From JBJGXI01 sp045635475 (GTDB lineage: Bacteria; Bacillota; Bacilli; Bacillales; Amphibacillaceae): a stretch of 64,000 nucleotides of DNA. The DNA lies in the NCBI RefSeq assembly GCF_045635475.1, contig NZ_JBJGXI010000023.1:14997-78996 (forward strand), read 5' to 3'. Below the pieces are notes generated by a model. That model did no database searches, was not told the DNA's origin, and saw nothing but the letters and a program-made list of their open reading frames with translations. Shown here one piece after another: positions 9,443 to 17,945 of this stretch. The position numbers and the translations under genes were made by a program. Numbering within the stretch: position 1 is the first letter of the stretch; every line of letters starts with the position of its first letter.

Positions 9443-10751
9443 AGGAATCTTACCGACAAAGCGCTTCGTGTTTGTCTATATGATCATTTCAGTAAGCTTG
9501 CTTTTGGGCGCTTACTTAGGTGCTTCTTGGGGTGTAGTAATTATAGTCAATAGTTTAGTGATTGTTTTTAGCTTTATTGACTTGCTGTTTTCTCCGAAGA
9601 AAGGGCAATTACATGCAAGTAGGAAAATCGCAGCTGAATTAGAGAGAGGTTTACCTTATCCAGTACATCTCGAATTGAAAAATGACTCAGAATATCCGAC
9701 TCACTTTCGTATTGTCGATGATCTACCTCAATCGTTTGGACGCCCTTTTCCTAAGCGTGGTACTGTTGCCAAACAAACGACAACAGATATCAATTATGAG
9801 ACAGTTGCACCGGTAAGAGGTAGATATGATATAAAAAAGATTTATGTTCGCTATACGAGCTTGCTAGGTTTGTGGGAAAAGCAAACAACGATTACGGCTG
9901 AGGATACAGTAAAAGTCATCCCTGATTTGTCGGATACAAAGCATTTCTTAGAAAATGCCCAGCAATTTTTGCTTTATGAAGGAGTTAAAATCCGAAAACA
10001 GCAAAGTGGTGCAGGTGAATTCGCAAAGATAAGAAGCTATGTAGTTGGAGATGACCCAAGAAAGATAAATTGGCGTCAGACAGCGAAGCTTCAATCTGTT
10101 ATGACGAATGAATATGAACCAGAGCATGGTAAATATATAACAATCTTAATTGACTGTGGTCGCATGATGGGTGCAGAACTTGAAACAGGGAACCGCTTAG
10201 AAAGAGCGTTAGAATCAGCAATAACGGTGGCGGCTGCCGCATTAAAAAACGGCGACTACGTGTCCGTGTTAGGATTTTCAAAGGATGTAAAAGTGTTTGT
10301 CCCAGCAGCCAAAGGAATGGCACACTTACAGACGATTTTACATTCGATTTATGAACTCGATGTTGATCCAGTAGAATCCAATTATGCTGCCGTGCTTCAT
10401 TATGTGCAGACGATGCAAAAGAAACGTAGTCTATTATTATTATTTAGTGATGTGCGCTCTTTTTTGCATGAAGAAAGTGCGTTGCTGTATGTAAGAAGGT
10501 TAAGACAACGCCATGTATTTTTCATGATTGGCGTAGAAGATAAAGAGTTAGTCGTGCAAACAAAAAGAAAACCAACTGGTGTACAAGCAGCAATGACGAA
10601 AACAATCGCGCAACAACAGCTGGTCATTAAGAAAAGAGAAAAGGCTAAATGGGAAGCACAAGGATTGCAAATGGTCGAGGTGCCAGAAGAGCACCTCGCC
10701 GCAGCAGCTGTATCGTATTACATCAACATGCTAAACCGTGGTCTTTTGTAA
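9393..10751 (+). CDS. DUF58 domain protein (MoxR partner)
   Basis: Starts at TTG 9393 inside the MoxR gene (50-bp overlap), supported by GGAGGG 8 bases upstream. Two membrane helices lie at about 25-65, followed by a soluble part with the DUF58 signature GEFAKIRSYVVGDDPRKINW and a VWA-like stretch TILIDCGRMMG. The last 21 bp overlap the convergent SpoIIM-family gene, so the transcripts are antisense at their ends. Probably a client or adaptor of the MoxR ATPase. Confidence 0.88.
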   Translation: MTRSLKNLWGRLLFRDRGILPTKRFVFVYMIISVSLLLGAYLGASWGVVIIVNSLVIVFSFIDLLFSPKKGQLHASRKIAAELERGLPYPVHLELKNDSEYPTHFRIVDDLPQSFGRPFPKRGTVAKQTTTDINYETVAPVRGRYDIKKIYVRYTSLLGLWEKQTTITAEDTVKVIPDLSDTKHFLENAQQFLLYEGVKIRKQQSGAGEFAKIRSYVVGDDPRKINWRQTAKLQSVMTNEYEPEHGKYITILIDCGRMMGAELETGNRLERALESAITVAAAALKNGDYVSVLGFSKDVKVFVPAAKGMAHLQTILHSIYELDVDPVESNYAAVLHYVQTMQKKRSLLLLFSDVRSFLHEESALLYVRRLRQRHVFFMIGVEDKELVVQTKRKPTGVQAAMTKTIAQQQLVIKKREKAKWEAQGLQMVEVPEEHLAAAAVSYYINMLNRGLL

Positions 10752-11708
10752 GGATTTTTTACCTAGCAGCAGTTTTCCAGTAACCATATACAGCATTAAT
10801 CCGAACACAGTGATCAAGGCAAAGACATATTTCGCTTCTAAAGACAGCTGTGCCGGGGTTATGAATCCTTCGATAACACCTGCAATCACAAATAAAGGAA
10901 GCGTTCCAAGTAACAGCTGAACGGAGCGCTTCGCTTGCTGTTTTAATTGGAATCCTCGTGAATAAGCACCAGGGACAAACAGTTTGTAACCCATGAGCAG
11001 TCCAGCTCCACCCGCGATAAATATCGCTGTTAGCTCAATCATTCCGTGAGGGACAATATAGGCCCAGAATTCATATGATTTATCGTATGTCATAAACAAT
11101 GCTGCAAGGGCTCCAATAATAATCCCATTGTAGATTAGTAAGTATACTGTCAACAAACCAAACGTTATCCCACCAGCAAAAGCGAGGATCGCCACTTGCA
11201 TATTATTGGTCATAATTGATGCAGACATAACAGACGAATCAATCGCATCATGATTTTCACCAAGCCGATCCGGATCTACCCCTTGAGCAATATTTGCGGG
11301 TAATATGGTATGTAGGTGTAATGGATCGTCCATGACCGCTAAGAAGCTTCCAACACCGCCTAGTGTAAATAGAACAAATGCAATAACGATAAATTTCCAT
11401 TGTTCAAGTAGTAATCCAACAAATTTACTAGCAAAAAAGTGCTGGATTTGCTTCATGCTCGATACCTGGTCCTTGTATAATAGATTATGAGATTTGGAAA
11501 CAAGACCATTCAAATAACTGGTAACTTCTTCATTTGAAAAGTACGTTTGACTGTAAGATAAATGCTGAGCAACTTTTTGATAAAGACGATCAAAGTTGTT
11601 AATATCACGCCCGTTATAGTGATGCTTACTTTTTTGTAGAAGCGTAATCAACTGTTCAAGCTGATTCCAATCTGTGCGGTGTTGCTTGATAAATTGCTTT
11701 ACATTCAT
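10731..11708 (-). CDS. SpoIIM-family membrane protein
   Basis: 325 residues. A cytoplasmic N-terminal helical part (1-115) precedes membrane segments at about 120-145, 170-200, 205-225, 230-252, 272-292 and 300-320. The ATFG-like LAFAGGITFGLLTVYLL and VPHGMIELTAIFIAGGAG motifs belong to the stage II sporulation protein M superfamily. It is longer than sporulation SpoIIM itself and sits in a MoxR/DUF58/RDD neighbourhood, so it is the cluster-associated paralogue rather than the DMP-complex protein. RBS AAGGTG. Confidence 0.85.
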   Translation of the reverse strand: MNVKQFIKQHRTDWNQLEQLITLLQKSKHHYNGRDINNFDRLYQKVAQHLSYSQTYFSNEEVTSYLNGLVSKSHNLLYKDQVSSMKQIQHFFASKFVGLLLEQWKFIVIAFVLFTLGGVGSFLAVMDDPLHLHTILPANIAQGVDPDRLGENHDAIDSSVMSASIMTNNMQVAILAFAGGITFGLLTVYLLIYNGIIIGALAALFMTYDKSYEFWAYIVPHGMIELTAIFIAGGAGLLMGYKLFVPGAYSRGFQLKQQAKRSVQLLLGTLPLFVIAGVIEGFITPAQLSLEAKYVFALITVFGLMLYMVTGKLLLGKKSLQKTTV

Positions 11709-11906
11709 TTTGTCACCTTCTTTTTATGTAATATCTATTATTATCTCAAAATTTGGATATTATCTATTTATTATTATAGTAGCTTTATGGAAAAATAGAA
11801 ATAGATTAGTCAATTTCACAATACTGAGTTTTAGCCCAATCATTTCTAAGGCAGTAAAAAATGGATTCAGATCGCTAAAATTCATCTCGAAAGGTGGGAA
11901 AGCTCA

Positions 11907-12710
11907 ATGGACCAAGAACAGTTAGATATTAAAACACCAGAATATGTGTCGCTGCGCTTTAAATCAGCAGGGTTGGGTAGTAGATCGGCGGCATTTCTCA
12001 TAGACCAAGGCATTGTTATGGTTGCAAACATTCTCTTTGTCGTTGTTTTGTCTATCATTATGAGCGGGCAATGGTCACAGATTTTTTTGTATGAAATGAA
12101 TTCATTTGTTATTGGAATATCAATACTCGTCTTATTTCTAATTAACTGGGGCTACTTTTTTATTTTAGAATATTTCTTCGGTGGAAAAACGATCGGGAAA
12201 CGAGTAATTGGTATCCGCGTAATCCAAGATAACGGTCATAGCATCACGCTATTATCAAGCTTTATTCGCAATTTGCTGCGCATTATTGATCAATTACCTG
12301 CTAATTATTTACTAGGGATTGCACTGATTTTTTTCCATTCCAAGCACAAACGTCTTGGTGATATTGTAGCGGGAACGGTTGTGGTCCATGAAAGAAGAGC
12401 AAAACAAAAGAAGAAGCTTTCTGCACTCGCGAAAGAAATAGAGCGCCGTGGCTTATCTAAACAAGACCTGCAACTGGAAGAGTGGACGATCAATCAAATG
12501 CAACCAAAGGATTGGAAACTTATAAGAACGTATACAGACCGGCTACTCGGTTTGCCAATATTAGAGCGAAATAGAATGACAAGACAAGTAGCATCTATAA
12601 TTTTTCCGAAAATCGGCCTGGATATAGCAGGGAGAAGTGTGGAAGATTTAGAAAATGTTATTTTAGTCGTTTATTTGTATCTTAAGGATGAGTATGAGTT
12701 TGAATTATAA
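11907..12710 (+). CDS. RDD family membrane protein
   Basis: Starts ATG 11907 behind AAAGGTGGG. GLGSRSAAFLIDQGIVM is the N-terminal RDD motif, followed by three or four hydrophobic segments up to about residue 150 and GKTIGKRVIGIRV and KRLGDIVAGTVVV in the usual places. Residues about 160-267 are a charged cytoplasmic extension. RDD proteins are commonly encoded with SpoIIM/MoxR clusters; some are proposed transporters. Divergent from the SpoIIM gene across a 198-bp gap. Confidence 0.85.
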   Translation: MDQEQLDIKTPEYVSLRFKSAGLGSRSAAFLIDQGIVMVANILFVVVLSIIMSGQWSQIFLYEMNSFVIGISILVLFLINWGYFFILEYFFGGKTIGKRVIGIRVIQDNGHSITLLSSFIRNLLRIIDQLPANYLLGIALIFFHSKHKRLGDIVAGTVVVHERRAKQKKKLSALAKEIERRGLSKQDLQLEEWTINQMQPKDWKLIRTYTDRLLGLPILERNRMTRQVASIIFPKIGLDIAGRSVEDLENVILVVYLYLKDEYEFEL

Positions 12711-12724
12711 AAAATGGCTATTTT

Positions 12725-13020
12725 TAAAGACTGTTGTTATAGCGGAAATGAAGTAATATCCGTCGTAACGTAATAATAAAGGTGCGTGCTTTGACACCGT
12801 TCCGTCAGAATACTTCGCTTTCCGCGGGGAGCGACGAGCCTCCTCGAACTGCGTTCTGCGGGGTCTCGTCCCTGCTCTTTTTTCCCGCAGGAGTCGAAGT
12901 ATTCTGCCTCCACTGGCATAGGTTTTCTAATGGCAGGTAGTGCGTTAAAAGCAGAAGTTCCGCAGCGGTGCAAGCACTCTCCAAGTTACGACGCATATTA
13001 GATTATGAATTCTGAAAAAG
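12725..13020. repeat. Type I palindromic repeat, copy 1
   Basis: About 295 bp with outer ends TGTTGTTAT...TCCGTCGTAACG and TTACGACGCATA. The GC-rich core (12,802-12,912) has long arms CAGAATACTTCG / CGAAGTATTCTG and inner CCGCGGGG and CCCGCAGGAG segments. The core is nearly identical to 43,503-43,610. Open frames inside it on the reverse strand are by-products of the GC-rich palindrome. Confidence 0.85.
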
Positions 13021-13102
13021 CAACCAAACCATACGAAAATAATCGAGAAATGAAATTGACTCAAGTAGGTAGATTCTAAAAATTAAAAAGTAGGTGTACA
13101 CG

Positions 13103-14602
13103 ATGGATTGTCAGCAATGTAAAAGCAAAATGCAGGCCTTTTTGAACCAGCAGTTAACAGAAGAAGAAACCAAGGCGATGGAGGAGCATCTTCTTTGGTG
13201 TGAGGATTGTCGGAGGGAATTAACTGAACTTCAGGAGTCATCTAGTTTTTCTTTGATTAAACGCATATCACCCAAGGCCTGGCTGTCTATTGCTGTTTCA
13301 TTCGTTATTGTTATAGGTATTTTGTTTGCTACAGGTACAGTAGGGAAAGCTGTTGACTGGTGGAACGGCATGAGTATGGCTGATCAGGAAAGCCTGGAGG
13401 AGATAAGGAAATTTGGGATTGGCAACACGTTAAACGTATCATCAGAAAGTAATGGAATAAAATTAACAGTAACCCATGCTGTTGCTGATGAAATGCAAAC
13501 CTTTATTTATTATGAAATTGAAGATTTGAATGAGGACAGAAAGCTTAGGATGGATCATGCCGCCCAACCGACGATTACAACAGACAGTTCAGGTGTTCAT
13601 ATGAATATTGATATGCTTTCAGATATTCCAGCAGAGGAATCGAATAAATATAAAGGTCGACTTTCATTTCGTGAATTAAGTGAGGACGAAACGACACTTG
13701 AACTTAGAGTAGATAAGCTAATCGAAGTTGTTGCAGAAGGGTCCTCGAATTTTATGATTCCAAGGGATAACTATGAACTTAAACCTATTCGAGGAGAATG
13801 GAGTGTAAGCATTCCTGTGAAAAAAGAAATGGTCGTTGAAAAAGAGCTAGATGTGGAAGCTGAAATTGCAGGTTATCCGATAACATTTAGTAAGATAGTA
13901 TTAGCCCCAACAGCTACATATTTGGAATATCAGATAAATACTGCAGATTTTGCTTCTCCTGATTTTTATATGATTTTTGACCAATTACAAAGTGAAGAGG
14001 CGATCTTTAAACAAGATCAATCCATTTCTCCTTATGGTAGAAATTATATAGGAGATGAACTGTATGCAGAACGGGTTGTATTTGAGTCGATGTATTATGC
14101 ACCACCCGAATATTTTGAGGTGTCTGTCAACCGTATTCAAGAAACAATACCTGTCAATGACACATTTAAATTGGATCCTAAACTGGATGAGCCACAGACG
14201 TTTACTTTTCTAGGGACCGAATTAACATTAGAGAAGGACGAACAACAGCAACAGCCTGTATCGTATGTTTTAAAGCAACCATGGAGTGAAGACCGTATGT
14301 TTGAATCGTTAAATTTTACTGTGATCACGGAGCCCGAAATGCCAGAAGGTAGAATGGGTATGGGGTTTTCACAGGATGGTATGTACGTAGATGATCAGGG
14401 TAATACCTATCAACCTGAGGATTTTTACGATTATACAGAATTTCTTACTAAAAAAGTACGATTCTTTTCGACGGTGAGCGGGATCTTTCTAGAACCAACG
14501 AATGAAGATGAAATTCCTGTACCAAAAGAAATTCAAATGGAATCCTACAATAAAACGATCTTTCCAGATGATAAGATTAGGATTGAATTGGATTTAGAAT
14601 AA
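13103..14602 (+). CDS. Anti-sigma-factor-like DUF4179 protein
   Basis: 499 residues starting at ATG 13103 (AGGTG upstream; an in-frame GTG lies 9 bp earlier). The N-terminus has the ZAS zinc motif (MDCQQC ... HLLWCEDC), one membrane helix at about 58-82 and then a large extracytoplasmic DUF4179-type domain. This is the layout of membrane anti-sigma factors that hold an ECF sigma factor. No sigma gene is adjacent: a type I repeat lies directly upstream. Either the partner is encoded elsewhere or the operon was split. Confidence 0.78.
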   Translation: MDCQQCKSKMQAFLNQQLTEEETKAMEEHLLWCEDCRRELTELQESSSFSLIKRISPKAWLSIAVSFVIVIGILFATGTVGKAVDWWNGMSMADQESLEEIRKFGIGNTLNVSSESNGIKLTVTHAVADEMQTFIYYEIEDLNEDRKLRMDHAAQPTITTDSSGVHMNIDMLSDIPAEESNKYKGRLSFRELSEDETTLELRVDKLIEVVAEGSSNFMIPRDNYELKPIRGEWSVSIPVKKEMVVEKELDVEAEIAGYPITFSKIVLAPTATYLEYQINTADFASPDFYMIFDQLQSEEAIFKQDQSISPYGRNYIGDELYAERVVFESMYYAPPEYFEVSVNRIQETIPVNDTFKLDPKLDEPQTFTFLGTELTLEKDEQQQQPVSYVLKQPWSEDRMFESLNFTVITEPEMPEGRMGMGFSQDGMYVDDQGNTYQPEDFYDYTEFLTKKVRFFSTVSGIFLEPTNEDEIPVPKEIQMESYNKTIFPDDKIRIELDLE

Positions 14603-14605
14603 ATG

Positions 14606-14631
14606 GCTAGCGGGCTAGATTGTCCGCTAGC
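14606..14631 (+). terminator. Terminator after DUF4179 gene
   Basis: 8-bp stem GCTAGCGG / CCGCTAGC with a 10-base loop, four bases after the stop codon, followed by TTATTT. Confidence 0.65.
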
Positions 14632-14639
14632 TTATTTAA

Positions 14640-15019
14640 AATAAAGTACGAAGAATAAATTTATCTGTTGCTGTGAAAAATAAGCCTTTTCTGCGTGACC
14701 GATGATTCGCTGACGGCCATCAGTGTGCGGTGATTGGTATATAAGAACTTTAGAGTCCGGCTGGATAATCAAAACTGTCGAAAGAGGCTCACTATCGGCA
14801 GATATCCCTTGAACGATTACTCACTTCTATAGCTTGAAAACCGCTCCGTGGTTCCCAGTGGAAAGGGACGTATTTTGCCGCGGTGATATCTCTTTACTCA
14901 AACGCCGTACTTTAATCAATTCTGCATGATAGAGCACCTAGGTTTACTCTTACAAATCTGTTTGAACTTATAACGATAACAGGGCATACTAATTCAAAAT
15001 TGAAAAGGAGTTGTATTTA
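14640..15019. other. Gene-free stretch, possible degraded repeat
   Basis: About 380 bp with no supported reading frame. It contains fragments resembling type II units (GACGGCCATCAGTGTGCG near 14,713) and type I words (ACCGCTCCG, TTGCCGCGG), so it may be a decayed repeat. The last bases carry the AAAAGGAG ribosome site of the following gene. Confidence 0.4.
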
Positions 15020-15209
15020 ATGGGACCTATTCAACGAAACGATTATCGCTTTGAACCGGATTATAGTGTGATCAACCAAAATGGAGCGATTCAAGTATAC
15101 AAACAAGGTTATTGAAGAAATAAAGTTTGATTTCTCAGGAAAATATCCTGAACTAAGTAAGATTGAAGATCTAGTTGAAGACTATTGTGAAATGCACCAA
15201 ATTGATTAA
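15020..15209 (+). pseudogene. DUF5370 (YbxH-like) small protein gene with frameshift
   Basis: ATG 15020 follows AAAAGGAG and encodes MGPIQRNDYRFEPDYSV and on to a TGA at 15,113 after 31 codons. The next frame continues without a gap as EEIKFDFSGKYPELSKIEDL and EDYCEMHQID, ending at TAA 15,209. Together these give the length and motif order I recall for the DUF5370/YbxH family of about 63-residue Bacillus proteins. Total length is 3n+1, so two bases are missing or one added near 15,107-15,112. It is a real lesion or an assembly error. Confidence 0.7.
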
Positions 15210-15215
15210 TCGAGA

Positions 15216-15353
15216 TTATTCTCTATCTGTTGTGTTCCATGTTTTGCCTTCAACGTTATTTTCTACAATTTCTTCTTCAAAATCAGTAAGTGCTTCGTTT
15301 TCAAATCCTTTATGCTCTTTCTTTTCGTTAATATTCTTGCGGTTGTTTTCCAT
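15216..15353 (-). CDS. Small hydrophilic protein, 45 aa
   Basis: Reverse strand, ATG 15353 with GGAGGG 7 bases upstream, ending TAA 15,216. The product starts MENNRKNINEKKEHKGFENE and is rich in Glu, Asn and Lys with no hydrophobic segment. I do not recognise the family. The strong ribosome site and its place among other tiny genes support it. It converges on the broken DUF5370 gene with only 6 bp between stops. Confidence 0.6.
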   Translation of the reverse strand: MENNRKNINEKKEHKGFENEALTDFEEEIVENNVEGKTWNTTDRE

Positions 15354-15487
15354 TCTTTATCCCTCCAGTTTTTTATGTCCTTATTTTCCCTTAGTTTCTA
15401 CAGATTATGTGTGAGACATATTTTACCTATGTTAGATAGACTATTTCGTCATAAACTATTTATAAGCTTGGTAAAGGAGATGAGTTT

Positions 15488-15625
15488 ATGCGTAAAAGAA
15501 AAAGTCAAAATCAAGCTGCATTAACGAATAATAAAACACCAAAGGAAAGCTTACCAGATGGACACCAACTATTTAATCGAAGTAATCATAACCGACCGAA
15601 AGACGGTCTAGGTTCTAAAGGATAG
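15488..15625 (+). CDS. Small basic hydrophilic protein, 45 aa
   Basis: ATG 15488 behind AAAGGAGATGAG; product MRKRKSQNQAALTNNKTPKE..., ending KDGLGSKG. Basic, Asn/Lys-rich and probably disordered, in the style of minor small acid-soluble spore proteins, but I cannot place it in a named Ssp family. First of four tiny genes running in the same direction with near-zero spacing. Confidence 0.6.
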   Translation: MRKRKSQNQAALTNNKTPKESLPDGHQLFNRSNHNRPKDGLGSKG

Positions 15626-15632
15626 GATGATC

Positions 15633-15809
15633 ATGATGAAAAACAATAAAAAGAATGAACAAACGGTTGAAATTGAACAACCTGATAGTAAAGAAATAGA
15701 GCACCATACCGTGCACCCTGGACAAGAAGAATGGAGTTTACAAAACGTTCGATTCGCCCCCGAAGAGAATAGCTTCATAAGTGGACGAGAGATGAATGGT
15801 GATGAATAA
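15633..15809 (+). CDS. Small acidic hydrophilic protein, about 58 aa
   Basis: Three ATG codons (15,627, 15,633, 15,636) follow AAAGGATAGG; 15,633 or 15,636 have the best spacing. The product is Glu/His/Asn-rich (EQPDSKEIEHHTVHPGQEEW ... NVRFAPEENSFISG). No recognised domain. It begins 8 bp after the previous tiny gene and overlaps the next by ATGAATAA, suggesting one operon. Confidence 0.55.
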   Translation: MMKNNKKNEQTVEIEQPDSKEIEHHTVHPGQEEWSLQNVRFAPEENSFISGREMNGDE

Positions 15810-15873
15810 TCAAATAAAGAAACAAGATAAAAAGCCCAGTCAAAAAGAACATCAATTCTCTGAGGAATTGTAA
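15802..15873 (+). CDS. Possible 23-aa peptide
   Basis: ATG 15802 overlaps the end of the preceding gene; product MNNQIKKQDKKPSQKEHQF plus four residues. Charged, no signal. No separate ribosome site other than GGTG, so if translated it is by coupling. Tentative. Confidence 0.3.
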   Translation: MNNQIKKQDKKPSQKEHQFSEEL

Positions 15874-15874
15874 G

Positions 15875-15961
15875 ATGGTGGAAAACGATACAGAATTATC
15901 AAACAACAAACCCAAAAAGGCTGTGGCGGTTTATAATCTAATAACAATCCCTGCGACCTAA
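15875..15961 (+). CDS. Possible 28-aa peptide
   Basis: ATG 15875 one base after the preceding stop, with GAGGAATTG upstream; product MVENDTELSNNKPKK then AVAVYNLITIPAT. The 3' end runs into the terminator stem, so the frame may be fortuitous. Confidence 0.3.
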   Translation: MVENDTELSNNKPKKAVAVYNLITIPAT

Positions 15962-15979
15962 AAAGTTGTGGGGATTGTT
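15943..15979 (+). terminator. Terminator of tiny-gene cluster
   Basis: 9-bp stem AACAATCCC / GGGATTGTT followed by TTGTG; it closes the 15.5-15.96 kb run of small frames. Confidence 0.6.
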
Positions 15980-16048
15980 TTGTGAAAGTTTCTGTCGATA
16001 ATCGTTAGTTACGATGTTATACTTAAGACATGAAGGAGGTGATTAAAG

Positions 16049-16624
16049 GTGGAGAATCAAATTTTAGAGATATTAAAGGAAATTAACGGGAAATTAGACA
16101 AGCATAGTGAGCAACTAGACGCTCATGGAGAAATATTGAAATCGCACACTGTATTGCTAAACGAACATAGTGGAATATTGAAGTCGCACACTGAATTGCT
16201 AAACGAACATAGCGGAATATTGAAAGCACATAGTAAAACACTACAAGAACATGGTGATATATTAAATTCGCACACGGAGAAGTTTACAGAACATGGAGAT
16301 ATTCTGAATTCGCACACGGAGAAGTTTACAGAACAAGGAGATATTCTGAATTCGCACACGGAGAAGTTTAAAGAACAAGGTGATATTCTGAATTCCCACA
16401 CCGAAACTTTTAAAGAACATGGACAGATCTTATCCTCCTTGAGAACAGGTCAAGAATCCTTAAAAGCAGAGATTGATGGGATGAGAATAGAAAATGCAAA
16501 GGAATTCGGACAGATAAAAGAGCAATTATCTAACGTCGAAGCAAGTATTGATATTCTAAAGGATGAAACGTGGGACAATAAGAAAAATATATATCGTATT
16601 AAAAACACGATGGGGCTAAGTTAG
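16049..16624 (+). CDS. Coiled-coil protein with 14-residue tandem repeats
   Basis: 191 residues from GTG 16049 behind AAGGAGGTGAT. Residues 15-126 are eight copies of a 14-residue unit of the form ILNSHTEKFTEHGD: two heptads with regular Ile/Leu and Phe/Leu core positions, so a long parallel coiled coil. The C-terminus (130-191) is also helical (LKAEIDGMRIENAKEFGQIK). No signal peptide or membrane segment. The last units are almost identical in DNA, implying recent expansion. Similar frames occur in phage and conjugative proteins, but nothing here is phage-like. Function unknown. Confidence 0.8.
   Translation: MENQILEILKEINGKLDKHSEQLDAHGEILKSHTVLLNEHSGILKSHTELLNEHSGILKAHSKTLQEHGDILNSHTEKFTEHGDILNSHTEKFTEQGDILNSHTEKFKEQGDILNSHTETFKEHGQILSSLRTGQESLKAEIDGMRIENAKEFGQIKEQLSNVEASIDILKDETWDNKKNIYRIKNTMGLS
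16133..16426 (+). repeat. 42-bp coding tandem repeats
   Basis: Seven in-frame 42-bp units (plus one diverged unit before) inside the coiled-coil gene. The four units from about 16,259 on are the most alike. Unit loss or gain keeps the frame, so length variation between strains is expected. Confidence 0.85.
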
Positions 16625-16669
16625 CATAAATGTGAATTACTATTACTAATAGCCCCAATTCAACCTATT

Positions 16670-17413
16670 CTATTTAATATCCTCTTTAGAACCCAATACT
16701 TCAGCGAGACGATCTGGATAGTCGGTAATAATCCCTGCGACGCCACCTGAAATAAGTTGCTCCATTTGTATTTTATTATTTACGGTAAACGTATTATAAA
16801 TAATCCCATAGTTTCTAGCCTCTGCAACTAGCTCTGGTTGGGTGGCATATGTAATTGCATGCAATGCTGTGGCTCCAAGCTGCTTGGCATAATTCCATGG
16901 TTGATAAAGTCCCTCCATAAACAGTACACCAGTTGTTATTTCAGGAGCAATCTCTTTTACTTTTACAAGTGAATAATGGTTAAAGCTTGATAGGATAACA
17001 CGATCTGTTATCCCATAAGTACGAATGAGTTCAATTACTTTTTCCTCTAGAGTTGGATAAAATAATATCCCATTTTTTAATTCAATGTTGATCGTTACAT
17101 TTGTATCTTTCACGAGTTCTAATAATTCGGCTAACTTAGGAATCCGTACTGTTGAAAAATCTTGATGAAACCAAGATCCCGCATCCGCATCTTTTATTAG
17201 ATCATAGGAAATATCCTTCACTAACGAGTTTATACCAGTAGTTCGTTGTAATGATTCGTCATGGATGAGGACGAGCTCTCCGTCACGTGTCATTTGAACG
17301 TCTGTTTCAATACCAGTGGCACCTAATTCTATTGCTTTTTCAAAAGCAATCAACGTATTTTCTGGATAGTAGGCAGATGCACCTCTATGTGCATAATTAA
17401 TAATGTTTGGCAC
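16670..17413 (-). CDS. Glycerophosphodiester phosphodiesterase
   Basis: Hydrolyses glycerophosphodiesters to glycerol-3-phosphate and an alcohol. The 247 residues carry the GDPD motifs in order: AHRGASAYYPENT (about 8-20, first catalytic His), GIETDVQMTRDGELVLIHDE (metal-binding Glu/Asp and second His), ELK in the middle and GIITDYP near the end. There is no signal peptide, so it is the cytoplasmic UgpQ/YhdW-like type. The start follows a GGGGGAC site. Monocistronic. Confidence 0.92.
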   Translation of the reverse strand: MPNIINYAHRGASAYYPENTLIAFEKAIELGATGIETDVQMTRDGELVLIHDESLQRTTGINSLVKDISYDLIKDADAGSWFHQDFSTVRIPKLAELLELVKDTNVTINIELKNGILFYPTLEEKVIELIRTYGITDRVILSSFNHYSLVKVKEIAPEITTGVLFMEGLYQPWNYAKQLGATALHAITYATQPELVAEARNYGIIYNTFTVNNKIQMEQLISGGVAGIITDYPDRLAEVLGSKEDIK

Positions 17414-17508
17414 GTAACGTCCCCCTTAAATTAAATCTGTTTTTTTCAGCATAACAGAAAATGAACAATCGAGAGTTAAAATAGTGTAAAATTTCGTCTT
17501 TCATAATG

Positions 17509-17945
17509 CTCTTTTCGTAAAGTCTGTGGCTTTTTTAACTTCATGATTGAAGTGAAATTGATGCCATGTGGCGACAAATGAAAGACAAGTAAGGTGGTTC
17601 ATGGCGGGCACTAGCGCCCTTATTTGGGACAAAAAGGGCGTCATTTGAATTGTGCGGCCACCAGCGTGCTTATTTAACCAAAAGGCACATGAATAAAATC
17701 TATTCTTAGTAGTTAAGGGCTCTCATGTCCGTTAAATCATCAAATCTGTAATTTTAAGCAAAATAAGCGCCCTGGTGTCCGCTTAAATCCTTTTATGTAC
17801 TCGACGACCTTCATACCACATTGTGACGGAAAGGGCGTACTATGATGGGCGCTTTGATTGAGTAGATGTTGCACTTGTGCTTTTGGGTGGAAGCACTATC
17901 CCAAGGTTACGTGGCATAAAAGTTATTTTACGTAATAAAATGAAT
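17509..17945. repeat. Type II palindromic repeat, copy A
   Basis: About 435 bp. The core (17,603-17,792) contains four units of the form GCGGCCACCAGCGCnCTTATTT in the order +,+,-,-. Over its whole length it is a diverged reverse complement of the copy at about 24,975-25,435. It fills most of the 765-bp gap between the GDPD and PFL genes; the rest (17,946-18,105) shows nothing recognisable. Confidence 0.85.

Noticed and set aside
10731..11708. Sporulation gene spoIIM proper
   Set aside because: The protein is over 100 residues longer and lies in a MoxR/DUF58/RDD neighbourhood, so it is a paralogous family member.
12737..12996. Reverse-strand open frames
   Set aside because: They lie wholly in the GC-rich type I palindrome, recur in other copies in different frames and lack ribosome sites.
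15175..15524. Two forward frames, 79 and 70 codons
   Set aside because: Antisense to the better supported 45-aa reverse gene, and overlapping the better supported forward gene at 15,488.
16133..16426. Possible CRISPR-like array
   Set aside because: Repeats are contiguous 42-bp coding units without spacers, in frame with a coiled coil.
17603..17792. CRISPR or tandem array at 17.6 kb
   Set aside because: Only four units, half inverted, with uneven gaps; found as a unit elsewhere.
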